NCBI GenBank assembly: GCA_009760855.2
Contig: WPIO01000035.1
Location: 2,286,001 to 2,350,000, forward strand
DNA: 64,000 nucleotides
Reading direction: 5' to 3'
DNA from: Cristatella mucedo
Lineage: Eukaryota; Bryozoa; Phylactolaemata; Cristatellidae
The notes beneath the pieces are model-generated. The model was not told the origin of the DNA and made no database searches. It saw only the letters and a program-made list of their open reading frames with translations. Positions 43,161-53,642 of the stretch are shown here, one piece after another. Position 1 is the stretch's first letter. Every line of letters begins with the position of its first letter. The position numbers and the translations under genes were made by a program.

Positions 43161-46100
43161 TATCTATTTTCTTTCACCCGGATTTTTGCATCTATAGACA
43201 TGTTTCTGATCGCTGTAATGCGATAGGAGTACTGCACTTACATGCAAGGCTAGGATTGAGCTTCCCATTTAAATTTCTCTGCCTGTCTCAGCTGCCTTAC
43301 GGGCCAGTATGCACCACTTATCTCTCAATCACTCCACGACACTTATTCTCAATATACTAACTCTTACATTTAGTTATATTTGAAGAAAAGGTGCGTAGGG
43401 TGAATTGGAATTTATTGAGGATGATTGCAAAGGACATGAATACCATCTTATTTTCCGAAAACTACGGTTTCAAATATGTTAGGCCGGCTATGGCTGCCCA
43501 TCGTGATCGGCACGCTTTTGCCGCGATCACGAATTCTTTTGAGTGCTTCTATTTACCCATGGTAACTTACACAGTAGTCGTCACTAGTTACGACATATGG
43601 TTGCCATAAGCACGAGATTGAGTCATGCTTCACCCATGCCATAGACAGGCGACAGTACCCTCCTCAGGTTACAAGCTGCAATTCTCAACAGGCCATGACC
43701 AGTAACAAAATTCACTAAATCTACCACAAACTGACAAAAAATCGTATGCACGAAGCTCAAATTTCGTCTACATATTACGCTAAATTAAGAAAAATTTGTA
43801 TTTTTTATTCATTAATCACGCTATTAGTAAGACGATTTCTCATATAATATACTGCACAGGTCCTGGCCACTTCCCTGATCTACATTAAATTCACACAAAT
43901 ACAGCAATCCCTGGGTGAAAAAGATTATTTTAATTCACCATTACACTGCACCCAGTGTAGAGTGCACCCATTGATCATGCACCTATTTTCATTGTAAACG
44001 ATATAGACATGCTCCAATTACATAATCTGCCAAAACCTACCATATACGAAGGCAATTTTATCATCAATCGTCTTATTTAAAATTCCAAATTTGATTTAAT
44101 CTTATCAAAACGGCTAGATTTTTAAATGGTGCTCAAACAACACTCTGCATCGCTGATCAAGAAAATTCAGCTGCAACGCAAAACATTGTCTGCAAAAGTA
44201 CTAAAATGATCCTAAATCCACAAAACTCCACGGACAATTCAATTCAGGACGACGCAAAACCAACTTCAGGATGAATCTTCTAACTATTGTTCTATTGTAT
44301 GTACTAAACTTTTGCGTTTGTGTAACAGTAGTTTCTTTATTCATATGGACTTCTAAAACTCTGCCCAGCCTTAAGATAACTTTCAATAATCAAGAATAAC
44401 AATGGGGCTTATTATGCATTGCACACTAAAAGGAGAACACATCTCTATTCAGGCACTTGACTACTTCCTGCAAGAGAAGCTATGACAAAGAGCTAATGAC
44501 TAGGAAGGTACGATGCTTTGACAAGCATATCAAAGTTCACAAATAGCATGACTAGCCAAGTACTCCGTGTGCAGAAGAAGATACTGGAGGCACACGGTAA
44601 GTAAACTAAAGGTCAATGACATCCACCGAAGAATATAATGCTTATGCGCGCACGACAAGTACAACAGAAAAAGAAGAAAAGTTCACTGGTAGTTAAATGA
44701 AAATCTGAGCCAAACGATGCCTCTTCAGCCGAGACGTAAAAGATGTTATGTGTATGCAGCCTGTGTATGTTATCCACCTTCTAGAAGGCTCGACAATACA
44801 TTAAAACTGTGTATCGATTTATGTAGGTACATGCTTTTTAGTTGGTGCTAACTCATACTCCTCGCTAAGCATCCATTATCATGCGCATTTAAGTTACAAA
44901 CCAAGCAACTTTACTACCCACTGGTGCAATTTTGCTTAAGAATTTAAGTCCTATTTTACGTACCAGAACCACCATAGATAATCGGAAGTAAAGTGGCACA
45001 GATTATGCGGCGATGTTTTTTCATTGTGACCGCTTGTTCAAACATCCCATGGTTCCTTAACGCTGGAATATGTGTTTCTTAAGATGCCTGCTAGCAGCAA
45101 TAACTTACAAAATACTTGCTATTTTGCTGCAATAAAAGAGGGAAGAAGTTATGCTTATTATTTGCACAGGCAGTCACCTAAATAATTTTGAATAGGCCCT
45201 GTGAACCATAGAACTAAACAGAAATGCTCTAGCCGACATGATAAGTTATCCATTATCAAAAGCGATCGGTAAACGTTAATGGCTTTTTCAAAGCCACTGA
45301 AAAAGCTCAAAGCGTCTTTATGGACTCTTAATAACTGGACAAAAACCTTCGCTGCACATTTACGCGGATTAATCTAAATGGCCTACTATAGCTCCCTTGA
45401 TTTGTAAAACACATTAAAAGGTTGTCTTGCATTGACATATTTTACACTGACGTGAGGGCAGCCGTTTAGAACCCGTGTTTTCTTTTCGGCCTGGTTTTTG
45501 GCCGGCACCGTTCGAACTAACCACGAGCCAGAGAACTGTCTCTTGGTATGACGACTTCAAGTCAACGCTGCCCTTAAGATCTCGAAGAGTTTGCCATCAC
45601 CAGCAGCTGGATCTCATAATCCATTAAGTTTTATAAATATGGCAGAATATTTAAGTCCAAATTGCTCCCAGTTTTTTTATACTCGACTCTGCCCATCACA
45701 AGGAGCTCTAATTCAGAGAATCGGCTGTACTTCTGCTGTATAAGAACTATCCTGGCAGCCATTACAGTTAGCTGGCATAAATTGCCGATGGTCACGTTCA
45801 GGCAATCACTTAAAATTAGGCGAGTTCACATTTAACACGGTAGTATATAGTAACGTATCCAGCTTATCTTCACAGGAAGGATTTCTGGTCAACTGTCTAC
45901 GGGCTATAGTCAATTCAGGTATTTGTCAGACATTGCGGTAAATTGTAGTAATTTTTTGTATTTCTCTTGTTCGGGTTTATGAGTTATGTTCGTGTTGCTG
46001 CACATTGCTGCGGATTGCCACATTAGCCTGGACGACTGCACATGATGGCAGTGCTGATAACGAGGAAAACACGAGCATCCAGCTGCTGGAATTATTTTTG

Positions 46101-47182
46101 GGCGCACTTTTTAATTAGTTCAATATTTCATGCAACCTATGTTAGAGCTTTTCCTAGCCGAAATCTTATGGATCTGCATTGGATTCAAGAGCACTAAAGT
46201 ACTGGCCAGGGCTATTACAGCGAATCTAGGGAAAATGCCCTTAGCTTTCGTCGTAAAGTTGTGTGAGTACACAGTACACAGAGTTTGTTGTGATATTCAA
46301 TCTAAATTGATCTTCTCGAGTATGATTTTTTCGGTAACTTCGTTGCGGTTTGAAGAGGATTTGGGTTGGTGAGGTATTTACCCGGGTAACTCAAAGTTAA
46401 TTCCAGTGCATTTCCTAGAAACCTGGCTGCTTACTGTAGCGAAATTACGTGGGCATTCTTGAAAAATATTTGTGTGCAATACGCAATACCATTGAGCATC
46501 ACACAACCCATTCCCAGTGCATTGTGTGAATTAGAGTTGATTGATATGGACATGGGAGGATTATAATGTAGTCTAATGGAGTAGAATTATCTCCACATGT
46601 TACTAAACAAAACCAAGAGGACTAACTGTGTTATGCAGGAAAGCAGGTGTCTAGTCGCTCACTCAAAGCATTACTGGTTTTGGTTCCCATTACTCAAGGT
46701 GGATTCCAGTAGAGGCCATTTGCATTGAAATGCGAGAGCACGATCGTGTTAAATTTGGTAGGTACGTTCCAACGGCAGCGTACCACCTTATCCATTAGAA
46801 TTCCAGCCTTGGGTCACCTATTTCTGGTCACTTTTTCCACGATCTTGGCGGACTTCGGTAATTCTTTGCACTCGATTGTCAGATCTAGCAGACCTCCAGC
46901 ATATCCACGGCCCACTCTTTCTGGGGAGATCACGTTCTTTGGGCTGGGCGCTGGAGTCATCGCCTACTGAGCGACGGCTCATGGAGTGCTATTTTCTTTC
47001 GCCAATAGCAAACGCTCGTCAGGTCAGGCGGAACTAGTCTCAATTTAGTGAACTGGCTCCTGTCACTAATCTCCGCTCAAGGCCCTACGGATTGACGGAT
47101 CTGGCACGCCCTCATCGACCATGCTGCTGCCAGCAGTGTCCGCTTTCTTATCTGGCGCTTGAAGAAAGAAGCAGGTGGTTAC
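43161..47182. other. Intergenic region between the two receptor genes
   Basis: About 4 kb with no supportable exon or repeat. The promoter of gene 2 should lie near its right end. I see no TATA box; GCCAATAG at about 47,002 is a possible CCAAT box. Frames at 43,121-43,609 and 46,130-46,970 look like chance. Confidence 0.45.
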
Positions 47183-47206
47183 ATGCAATGCACCAAGCTA
47201 GGCTGA
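47183..47206 (+). promoter_or_regulatory. Short upstream ORF overlapping the gene 2 start
   Basis: An ATG at 47,183 opens a 7-codon frame ending TGA at 47,204-47,206. It overlaps the main ATG at 47,188 in a different frame. The upstream ATG has T at -3, while the main ATG has G at -3, so leaky scanning to the main start is plausible. It would matter only if the transcript starts upstream of 47,183. Confidence 0.4.
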
Positions 47207-47254
47207 TAGGTTTATTGTGGGTCTTCACGCTGGAATTGACTGCGTTAGCTCAAG
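47188..47254 (+). CDS. Gene 2 exon 1: signal peptide
   Basis: ATG at 47,188, MHQARLIGLLWVFTLELTAL followed by AQ: one Arg, then a hydrophobic core and an Ala-rich cleavage region, a good secretory signal. The donor CAAG/GTAAGG at 47,254/47,255 leaves phase 1, like the lectin exons. It is the only in-frame ATG in the open stretch. Gene 2 joins 47188-47254, 47684-48040, 52742-53030 and 53643-55017. The sum is 2,088 nt, a 695-residue type I membrane protein with a SUEL-type domain (about residues 23-141), a stem (142-214), a transmembrane helix (215-237) and a cytoplasmic tail (238-695). Confidence 0.72.
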
Positions 47255-47683
47255 GTAAGGCTGAACAGGCACCGGAGAATGGATCCTTGTCAGCGAGGCA
47301 CTTGGTCGTAATTTCCATTGCTGATAAACATTATTGCTTTGCACATTAGAGAGATTCTGATCTATCTGACTAAAGAAATAGACTAAATGAGAAGGTCCCA
47401 GTTTGGCTGTGTAGCTTTTCCTGCCATTTCGTTGCGATTCCTTGCTATTGTATACCTGCATGGGCGTGGTGAACGGGCCAGAGGCCCGTCGCCTTGTACC
47501 TAAATTATTCAACTATGTATGCCAAGCTTTGCTGACCGACCGGCTCCTTTAGTATTCTCGTACTGGCTGCCCAGGCAGACAAAGGTCAATGTCACGATTC
47601 ATTTTGCGTTAATTCAAGCTGTCGCTACATTTTCGCAAATAGCTTCGGCACCCTTCGAACTACTGTAAAACCATTAATTACAG
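47255..47683 (+). other. Gene 2 intron 1
   Basis: A 429-base intron from GTAAGG to CCATTAATTACAG. It contains no other feature. Confidence 0.65.
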
Positions 47684-48040
47684 TTACACAGCGCTTATGT
47701 CTATGGCCCCAAGTGGACAAAGGTAATGTAAGGTGCTCATCTGATGGCAGCTCAATCATATACATCAAGAGCATTGTGATGACACGCCTCATGGGCGGAC
47801 TGGCAGACTGCCCTGGTTCCAGGACATCCGACGCAGCAGAGTTCACTGACTGCCGAGTCACACTAAGCCAGAGAGACTCATACTACCAGCAGGTTAGCAA
47901 CCAGTGCTCTGACAAATCGTTCTGCACCCTGAATGGCGGTCCTGGAGCCGTTGCCCCATACAGTGGGCCGACATTTTGTGGATTTGCATCTGAAAACGCC
48001 ACATTGAGAAACCTGGCCGTTTTGACTCTGCAGTGTGTTG
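47684..48040 (+). CDS. Gene 2 exon 2: SUEL-like lectin domain
   Basis: Phase 1 on both sides (acceptor AATTACAG at 47,683; donor G/GTAAGT at 48,040). It reads RLCLWPQVDKGNVRC, LADCPGS, FTDCRVTL, NQCSDKSFC, TFCGFA and LQCV. The eight cysteines have the same order and C-x5-C pair as the four domains of gene 1, but little other identity. One NAT sequon is present. The domain follows the signal peptide directly, so the mature protein would begin with it. Confidence 0.82.
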
Positions 48041-48434
48041 GTAAGTAGAGGGCATTATTTTTGTCATTTGTAACCATCAACTATCGCAGGCCACATTTCA
48101 TGCACATCTCAGCTCATCCTTCTAAGGCTGATCCATCGCAGTCGTCCCCTGTGCCTTCAGCTTGTCTGATATCTGATATCGTCAAACCGGGTGAAAGCTG
48201 TACATGAAACTCATCTGCAGCTTCCGTTTTTCACATCTACCATTTCGCTGCCGGCAAGTTGGCTGGTATAAGCCTGGCTAGGCTGAGCTTGAACCTCAGT
48301 CACGGCAAACAACAGACCCGAGATCTTTACTTGACTGAAGCACGTTTAATTTTCCTCTCTAGAAATATCCGAAAAACTCAACAATTGGCGAATCCCTACA
48401 ACATACGTATCTCCTTTAATGAATTAAACTATAA

Positions 48435-48559
48435 ACCGAATGCGTACCGAAAGCCGCTTAGGCTGTGAGTGGGCTATACAAAACTCTCCTGCGTAACACC
48501 CACGTGGTCTTTATGATTTTGTCGAGTTACAGACAGAGATACATTACATTACATTACAA
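48435..48559 (+). repeat. Dispersed 125-bp repeat with ATTAC tail, copy 2
   Basis: It matches 32,389-32,512 almost base for base over ACCGAATGCGTACCGAAAGC and CTCTCCTGCGTAACACCCAC, and ends ACATTACATTACATTAC. The similarity stops abruptly on the left in both copies, consistent with 5' truncation of a retroposon. Confidence 0.8.
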
Positions 48560-50199
48560 TGCTCAAGTAGCTTTCTTTTCTAGTTATGTCATCAAGCTCC
48601 GCATCGCATTACTAAATCTTGGCTAGGAATCAGTGAGTTTAGGAATCTACTTCGCTTGTCTTTTCTCCATAACATGTGCACAATACATATCTACTTCGAT
48701 ATACATAAGGAAGCCTTTCAATTTACCATCTTTATGCTCACATTTGCCAGCAATCTGATTGGGCTATCCCAAAAGAACTAATAGCTAGATAAGCATATTG
48801 TCCTCTCTGTCAATTCAGCCTACTTTCACCTGAAAAAAGCTGCCGAAATAAGGTCTGCTTATATTCGGACACGCCAATAAAATTAGTTCGTACTTGTGTG
48901 GTGCCTAATCTAGATTACTTCAATTTTTTGCGCAAAACTTCAGAAATGTGCACTTAATTTTATTTAACTGCTCGAAAAACTAAGCCACTCTGCTGCTCTA
49001 TCACTTGCTGCCTATGTGCTAAATTATTATAAAAACAAAAAACTTATTAATTTTCTTTTGCACCCCAGAAGAACTAGATTTCTTTCTGTGTACTTGTATC
49101 GGTGCAAAAGTAGCATGTCAATTGGCTCATAATAACCTGCAAAGCTTTAGCCTGCATAAGCATGCAAAGGGAAATATACAGTGACAGTGGAAAGGTCGTA
49201 AGGTCGAATGTGCGAGCTTTCTTCGCCTTTTTCTTATTGAAGTCAGCTGATGCCATGAAGTCAGTCGTGAGTGCTCCATGGTTTGGGAACATAAAAATTA
49301 AGGTGTGGCGTCCGAAGGAATTTAAGTTGATTACAGGCGTAGCTAAGCAAATTTAGTGAGACGAACACATCGCGCCTCTACTTGTTAGCTTCTTTGGTCA
49401 CCTAATCAAGCACCAAATATGCTTCCAGATCCTTTCAGCCATGCTGGTCGCGTTATTGGCCTGCTCCAGCCAAGGAATTGTAGAAGCCACTTCTCCGTCC
49501 GCCTTGTTCTCCCAGTGTGCTCTCGCACCACTTGAGTTTATTGAGCTTCCTGCCTTTTCGTCGTTGATTGCCCTAAATTGATATATTTAACTGACAGTGC
49601 CTGTACTTTTTGTGCGCCAAAAGTCAAGAAATTGCGTCCGGCCTCTATCACGACCTTCAATGTATAAGTTTCAGCTTAACATATAGTGTTCCGCTCAGCT
49701 TTCTCAGAGTCCCCCTGATTGAACGAGTTTTTTGTTCCTATACACTTTTCGTGCTTACCTGAGCACCTGTTATTGTACGCTAATTAACAGGGGCCCTATT
49801 CACCGATTGCCCTAAGTTCCCTCTCGCACGTTTTGGAATTCTGGCCTAAGAATAATAATTTTGTAATTTGCATGATTTTCTTACCAATATACGATGAATT
49901 TCCTCATCCCTCCTGCATTCAACCTTCTTGCAGCGAGCTGTACAGCACCTGAATAGAAAGAGTATTCTTCTTGGATGCAATACAAACGACCTATTATTTA
50001 TTATGCAATTGTTGGTCGTCGTTGTTTTTGTTAGTATTGTTGTTGTTAATACTGGCTATTCCACTACTCATTCGCATGTAAACTTAGGTGCGTAAATGTG
50101 AATTGTCAAGCACTTATCTAGGGATTATGAATGATTATAAGTTAATGTCTCCATGAAAGAAAGCAGAGCTCTAACGGACACTGTCGCAAACAGGAAACG

Positions 50200-50350
50200 T
50201 GTCAACACGGATCTAAAGTGATCGCTCTCCAACACCCAGATCGTGGGTTTGACTGTTGCAGTGGGCAATCATTTATTGCTACCTTCAGGTGGTGGGAATA
50301 GCCATAAAGGCTCTTCTGCTGCTATTTAAATGAGGCTGCTAAAAGCTAAC
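50200..50350 (+). mobile_element. tRNA-derived SINE, plus copy
   Basis: The B box is GATCGTGGGTTTGACTGTTG (50,244-50,263) and the body is TTATTGCTACCTTCAGGTGG, then AATAGCCATAAAGGCTCTTC and GAGGCTGCTAAAAGC. The A-box half is diverged. Confidence 0.7.
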
Positions 50351-50364
50351 CTTTTGACTTGGGT

Positions 50365-50463
50365 TAAGGTACTGGCGCCTAACGACTAAGGTCTTCGGTT
50401 CGATTCCTGCAGTGGACGATCCTGTATTGTCCAATGCAAATGGTGGCAAAACCAACCTTTAGT
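50365..50463 (+). mobile_element. tRNA-derived SINE, second copy, 3'-truncated
   Basis: The head is GGGTTAAGGTACTGGCGCC, the B box GGTTCGATTCCTGC (50,397-50,410), then GGACGATCCTGTATTGTCC and a cut-off body. It abuts the tail of the LINE at 50,466. It follows the previous SINE in the same direction within 20 bases. Confidence 0.7.
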
Positions 50464-50465
50464 CT

Positions 50466-50962
50466 TTAATAATAATAATAATACACTTGATAAAGCACCT
50501 ACAGAGAGCTCAATCTCTTTCTAGGGGATTTACATTTGATGCAACGGAAACACGATCGAATGGCTAGTGGTAGCATGCTCGATAAGCAACAAGAATAACA
50601 TGGTTAGGGGTGACATGCACAGGGTCAGCATGCCAGTGTAGTTAGTGGCAGCTTGCAACACTGTCAGCACGCATAAGCACACGCAGAACGAATCACATGG
50701 ACCCACTTAATGATGTCATGAATATGTGCGTTTTAATTTCTTTTTAAATATTGCCAAATCAGGGAATGTCATGCTGAAAGTCGGGAGTCAGTTTCAGGCT
50801 TTGGGAGCATACAAACTAAATGCACGGTCTCCAAATGATTTGAGGTTTGTACGAGGTATTTGTAGACTGTTGGTTTCCGAAAAGCGGGTGGTACGATGTT
50901 TGGCCTGATGGGGTAGTATATCTGAGAGATAGGCTGGAGCCAAAGAATGAAGTGACCTAAAA
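50466..50962 (-). mobile_element. LINE 3' fragment
   Basis: The AATAATAAT tail lies at 50,467-50,482 and the complement of the hairpin at about 50,495-50,540. The 3' UTR follows, then minus-strand remnants of FGDRAFSLYAPKA and VRPSFRKPTVYKYLVQT. It breaks off near 50,962. Confidence 0.85.
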
Positions 50963-51104
50963 GAGGTTCAACATCTGACCACAGCTGGACACACCGTTTT
51001 ACTGCGAGAAGTAAGAGCGGACGTGAATTAACTTTTCTACATAAATCCTACGTTCCGTTGACTAATGAAAACGACTTCAGCTGTCGATGCAGAGCAATGA
51101 AGAG

Positions 51105-51275
51105 AAGCTTATTCGCCAGCCCTCTTTCTATAGACGCCAAAGAGCTCGGCTCTCGCTCCGGTTTCGGGCGATGAGCAGGCAACAGGGAATTGCCCACTGT
51201 GGAAATCGAATCCACGCCGCGGATAATGATGTTCGAGCACCTTACTGCTGCGGTTAGACCTAGTGGCTACATGCC
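51105..51275 (-). mobile_element. tRNA-derived SINE, degraded minus copy
   Basis: On the + strand: CCAGCCCTCTTTCTATAGAC, GGGAATTGCCCACTGTGG, AAATCGAATCCACG (B box complement, about 51,210-51,223) and GAGCACCTTACTGCTGCGG (A-box side). The order matches the reference copy. Confidence 0.6.
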
Positions 51276-52741
51276 TGCAACAAGGTGACAAAAAGCTCGT
51301 CTGAATTCTTCGTAAAAGCGAGCTAGCAGCACCTCGATCTATTTTGAAATTTGACCTGGCCTCTGTGCCTACCTGTTTGGCCCAGCCCTTCCGCAGGGCA
51401 TGAGTTAGTGAGCCACGGTTTTACAGGTCCGCTTAGAACGCGACTACAGCGATCACGTTTATGCATAGAGACAGCAGCTGACTGTCTTCCATGGGGCACT
51501 GTGCGAAGAGCAGCGCGTTCTACGCCCTGGCCAGAGTCTGCAAATATTCACGTTGATCAACGCGTTTTAAAGTATTTTTGGGTTCAGTCTTTTCTTATGC
51601 GATTGAATAGTTAATGTTTGGGATTTGCGAATTATAATTTGGGTTACGTGTTAAGGTTTTTTCGTTTAGATTTACTATTTAGAGTTTTGAGTTTTGAGTC
51701 CAGGGCTTTGGGTAAATGCTTAACTGTTTCGTACAGGGGCTACCACGTTTACCTTTCTTCTATTGGCAAAGTGCTCGTCGCAGAAAGCTAACTGTCTCTG
51801 CGCAAAAAGACACCGAATTAGCATCCTAACAGACCGGTAGCCAAGATTTTTTCAGCGATGAGCTAAAGCTTGATTTTAACTATGCTCACCTGGAAGTATG
51901 AAGCCGTGCATATTTTTGTGCCCTCGTAGCTTAGCGAGCCTAGTTAAATGCGTTCTGTTTAAATCAGTCCGCTTGATATGAAACAACATAAAGACTGATC
52001 GTTACCGGCGCTACGGAGGCAATTTTCGTCGTTATATCTATTTTCAACTTATGTGAATGAAAGCGTGTCTCGTAAACTAAATTCAATATTGATTCGCTAA
52101 CCAGGGCTCACCGTGGAAGAAAAGCTTTGCGGGTGTATAGGCAAATGGCCCAGTGCAGTCTCCTCGTTAGAAATTAAATTTCACCTGAATAAAGACTAAG
52201 CGTAACATAAAGTTCGTTACCACTTTATCCGGGGCAAAAGAGAGCGAATTGGCACAAATTTTTGCTTAAACGTAGCAAAAAGAAAACGCTAAACCTCGAA
52301 AGAAAGCTTGGTTGTCATCAATCACAATTCTTGATATACCGATTTTGCTAGGATAAGATAGAGCTGAGAGGATGCCATCAGTAGGGTGGACTCATGCTGG
52401 CTGACCAAACAGTAAGGCCTGCTTTCTAAATATTGTTCACGGGTCTAGGCCCGACGCAAGTAACTATAGTTATTGAATGGAAGGGCGGTTCACAGTCAAA
52501 CCTTGGGCTTGTATTCTTTTTGTTCGCTCTACATCTCCTTCACACGAAAGTGCTGCCCGGCAGAAGTTTGTAGACGGCCATTTACTTGCGTCCTTTAGGC
52601 TTGCAATCGCAGAGTAGCGCTAGGGGCTTGATAGGATGATGCCTGTGCATTTGAGCATACTTAACTTGCTTGTCTTTATGCAGCCAGATAAAGGGTACTT
52701 TACAGCACTAATAGCTGCATCCTTCGTTCATTTAATCGTAG

Positions 52742-53030
52742 CTGTACCTACTACCACGCCTGGCTCCACTACTAAAACCATGGCTGCACCTTTGGCATCA
52801 TCACAATCATCGGCTATAGTCAGATCCCAGCCTCGTTCTACTACTCCCGAGTTGAAATCCGTCGACACTGGATCTGAGGGAGCAGCTTCCGTCACGCTTG
52901 GATTGCCCACGGATGCGAGCGGGCCTTTGCAATCAGCAGTGGACGATGAGAAGACAAAGATACTTGCTGGCGCCTCCGTTGGTGGCGTTGCAGGCTTCTT
53001 GATTTCTTTAGTCGTGCTCCTGCTGGCTCG
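52742..53030 (+). CDS. Gene 2 exon 3: Ser/Thr/Pro stem and transmembrane helix
   Basis: The acceptor TTCATTTAATCGTAG (52,741) keeps phase 1 and starts AVPTTTPGSTTKTMAAPLAS, a mucin-like stem likely to be O-glycosylated. It continues to DDEKTK and a 23-residue helix (ILAGASVGGVAGFLISLVVL plus LLA). The donor CTCG/GTAAGT leaves phase 2. The frame is also open upstream to 52,636, and acceptors near 52,691 or 52,705 would be in phase. They would add a second hydrophobic stretch (ALIAASFVHLIVAV), so 52,742 is preferred. Confidence 0.75.
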
Positions 53031-53642
53031 GTAAGTAAGCCTCGCGCTTCTGGTCTGCCACGTTGGGACAGGATACCTACCTGATAGTAGCAGACTGTTT
53101 TGTAAACCTGAACGGCTCTCAACTGAATGAATCTCTTATGCAGTATTTCTCTTACTCTTGACCTTTGTCTTGGCTTCGTCAGCTAGTACTACCCTATGCA
53201 TTCCTTCTAAGCTATATAAGCCTTGAGTACTCGCTGGCGGGTCTACGCATTCGGGAATGTCTTTCTAAGGTTGTTGGTCGTGTATTTTGTTGGTGTATTT
53301 TAAGGTATAAAAAAAATATGCACCTAACTTTCCTTTAGCAGTCCTTGAAATTTTCGGTTCACACGAGTTAAAAGCTGTCCTCGAGCAAAACAACCGAGGT
53401 GAGTATATTTATTATTTTTTCTGCATCACCTTCGTTTAATATCAATGATTTTCGGCTAAGAGGTAGGATTCCACTTCTAGCCGCTGTTTCGAAAAAAAAG
53501 AAACTCGACGCTACCTGTTTTCCATAACTGCATTGTTTCGATCGACCAGCACGTCGCCGGTACCTGTTGATCATGGTTACACTATTTCAATCAGCGCGGA
53601 ATTCTAGCAAGGGAAGTGTCGTTTTTTCTCGTGGCTTTTAAG
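53031..53642 (+). other. Gene 2 intron 3
   Basis: A 612-base intron from GTAAGT to CTTTTAAG. No other feature is seen. Confidence 0.55.

Larger units (their letters stand above)
48041..52741 (+). other. Gene 2 intron 2, rich in mobile elements
   Basis: A 4.7-kb intron. The listed repeats occupy about 1.0 kb. The stretches 48,041-48,434, 48,560-50,199 and 51,276-52,741 show nothing I recognise. The + frame at 51,351-51,614 has no splice context or motif. Confidence 0.55.

Noticed and set aside
47713-48080. Single-exon reading of the gene 2 lectin domain starting at GTG 47,713
   Set aside because: It would lose the first cysteine. The acceptor at 47,683 with matching phase to the signal-peptide exon explains the frame better.
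52636-52741. Extension of the gene 2 stem exon upstream (MMPVHLSILNLL...)
   Set aside because: It would add an extra hydrophobic stretch before the stem. The acceptor at 52,741 is preceded by a T-rich tract and keeps the phase.
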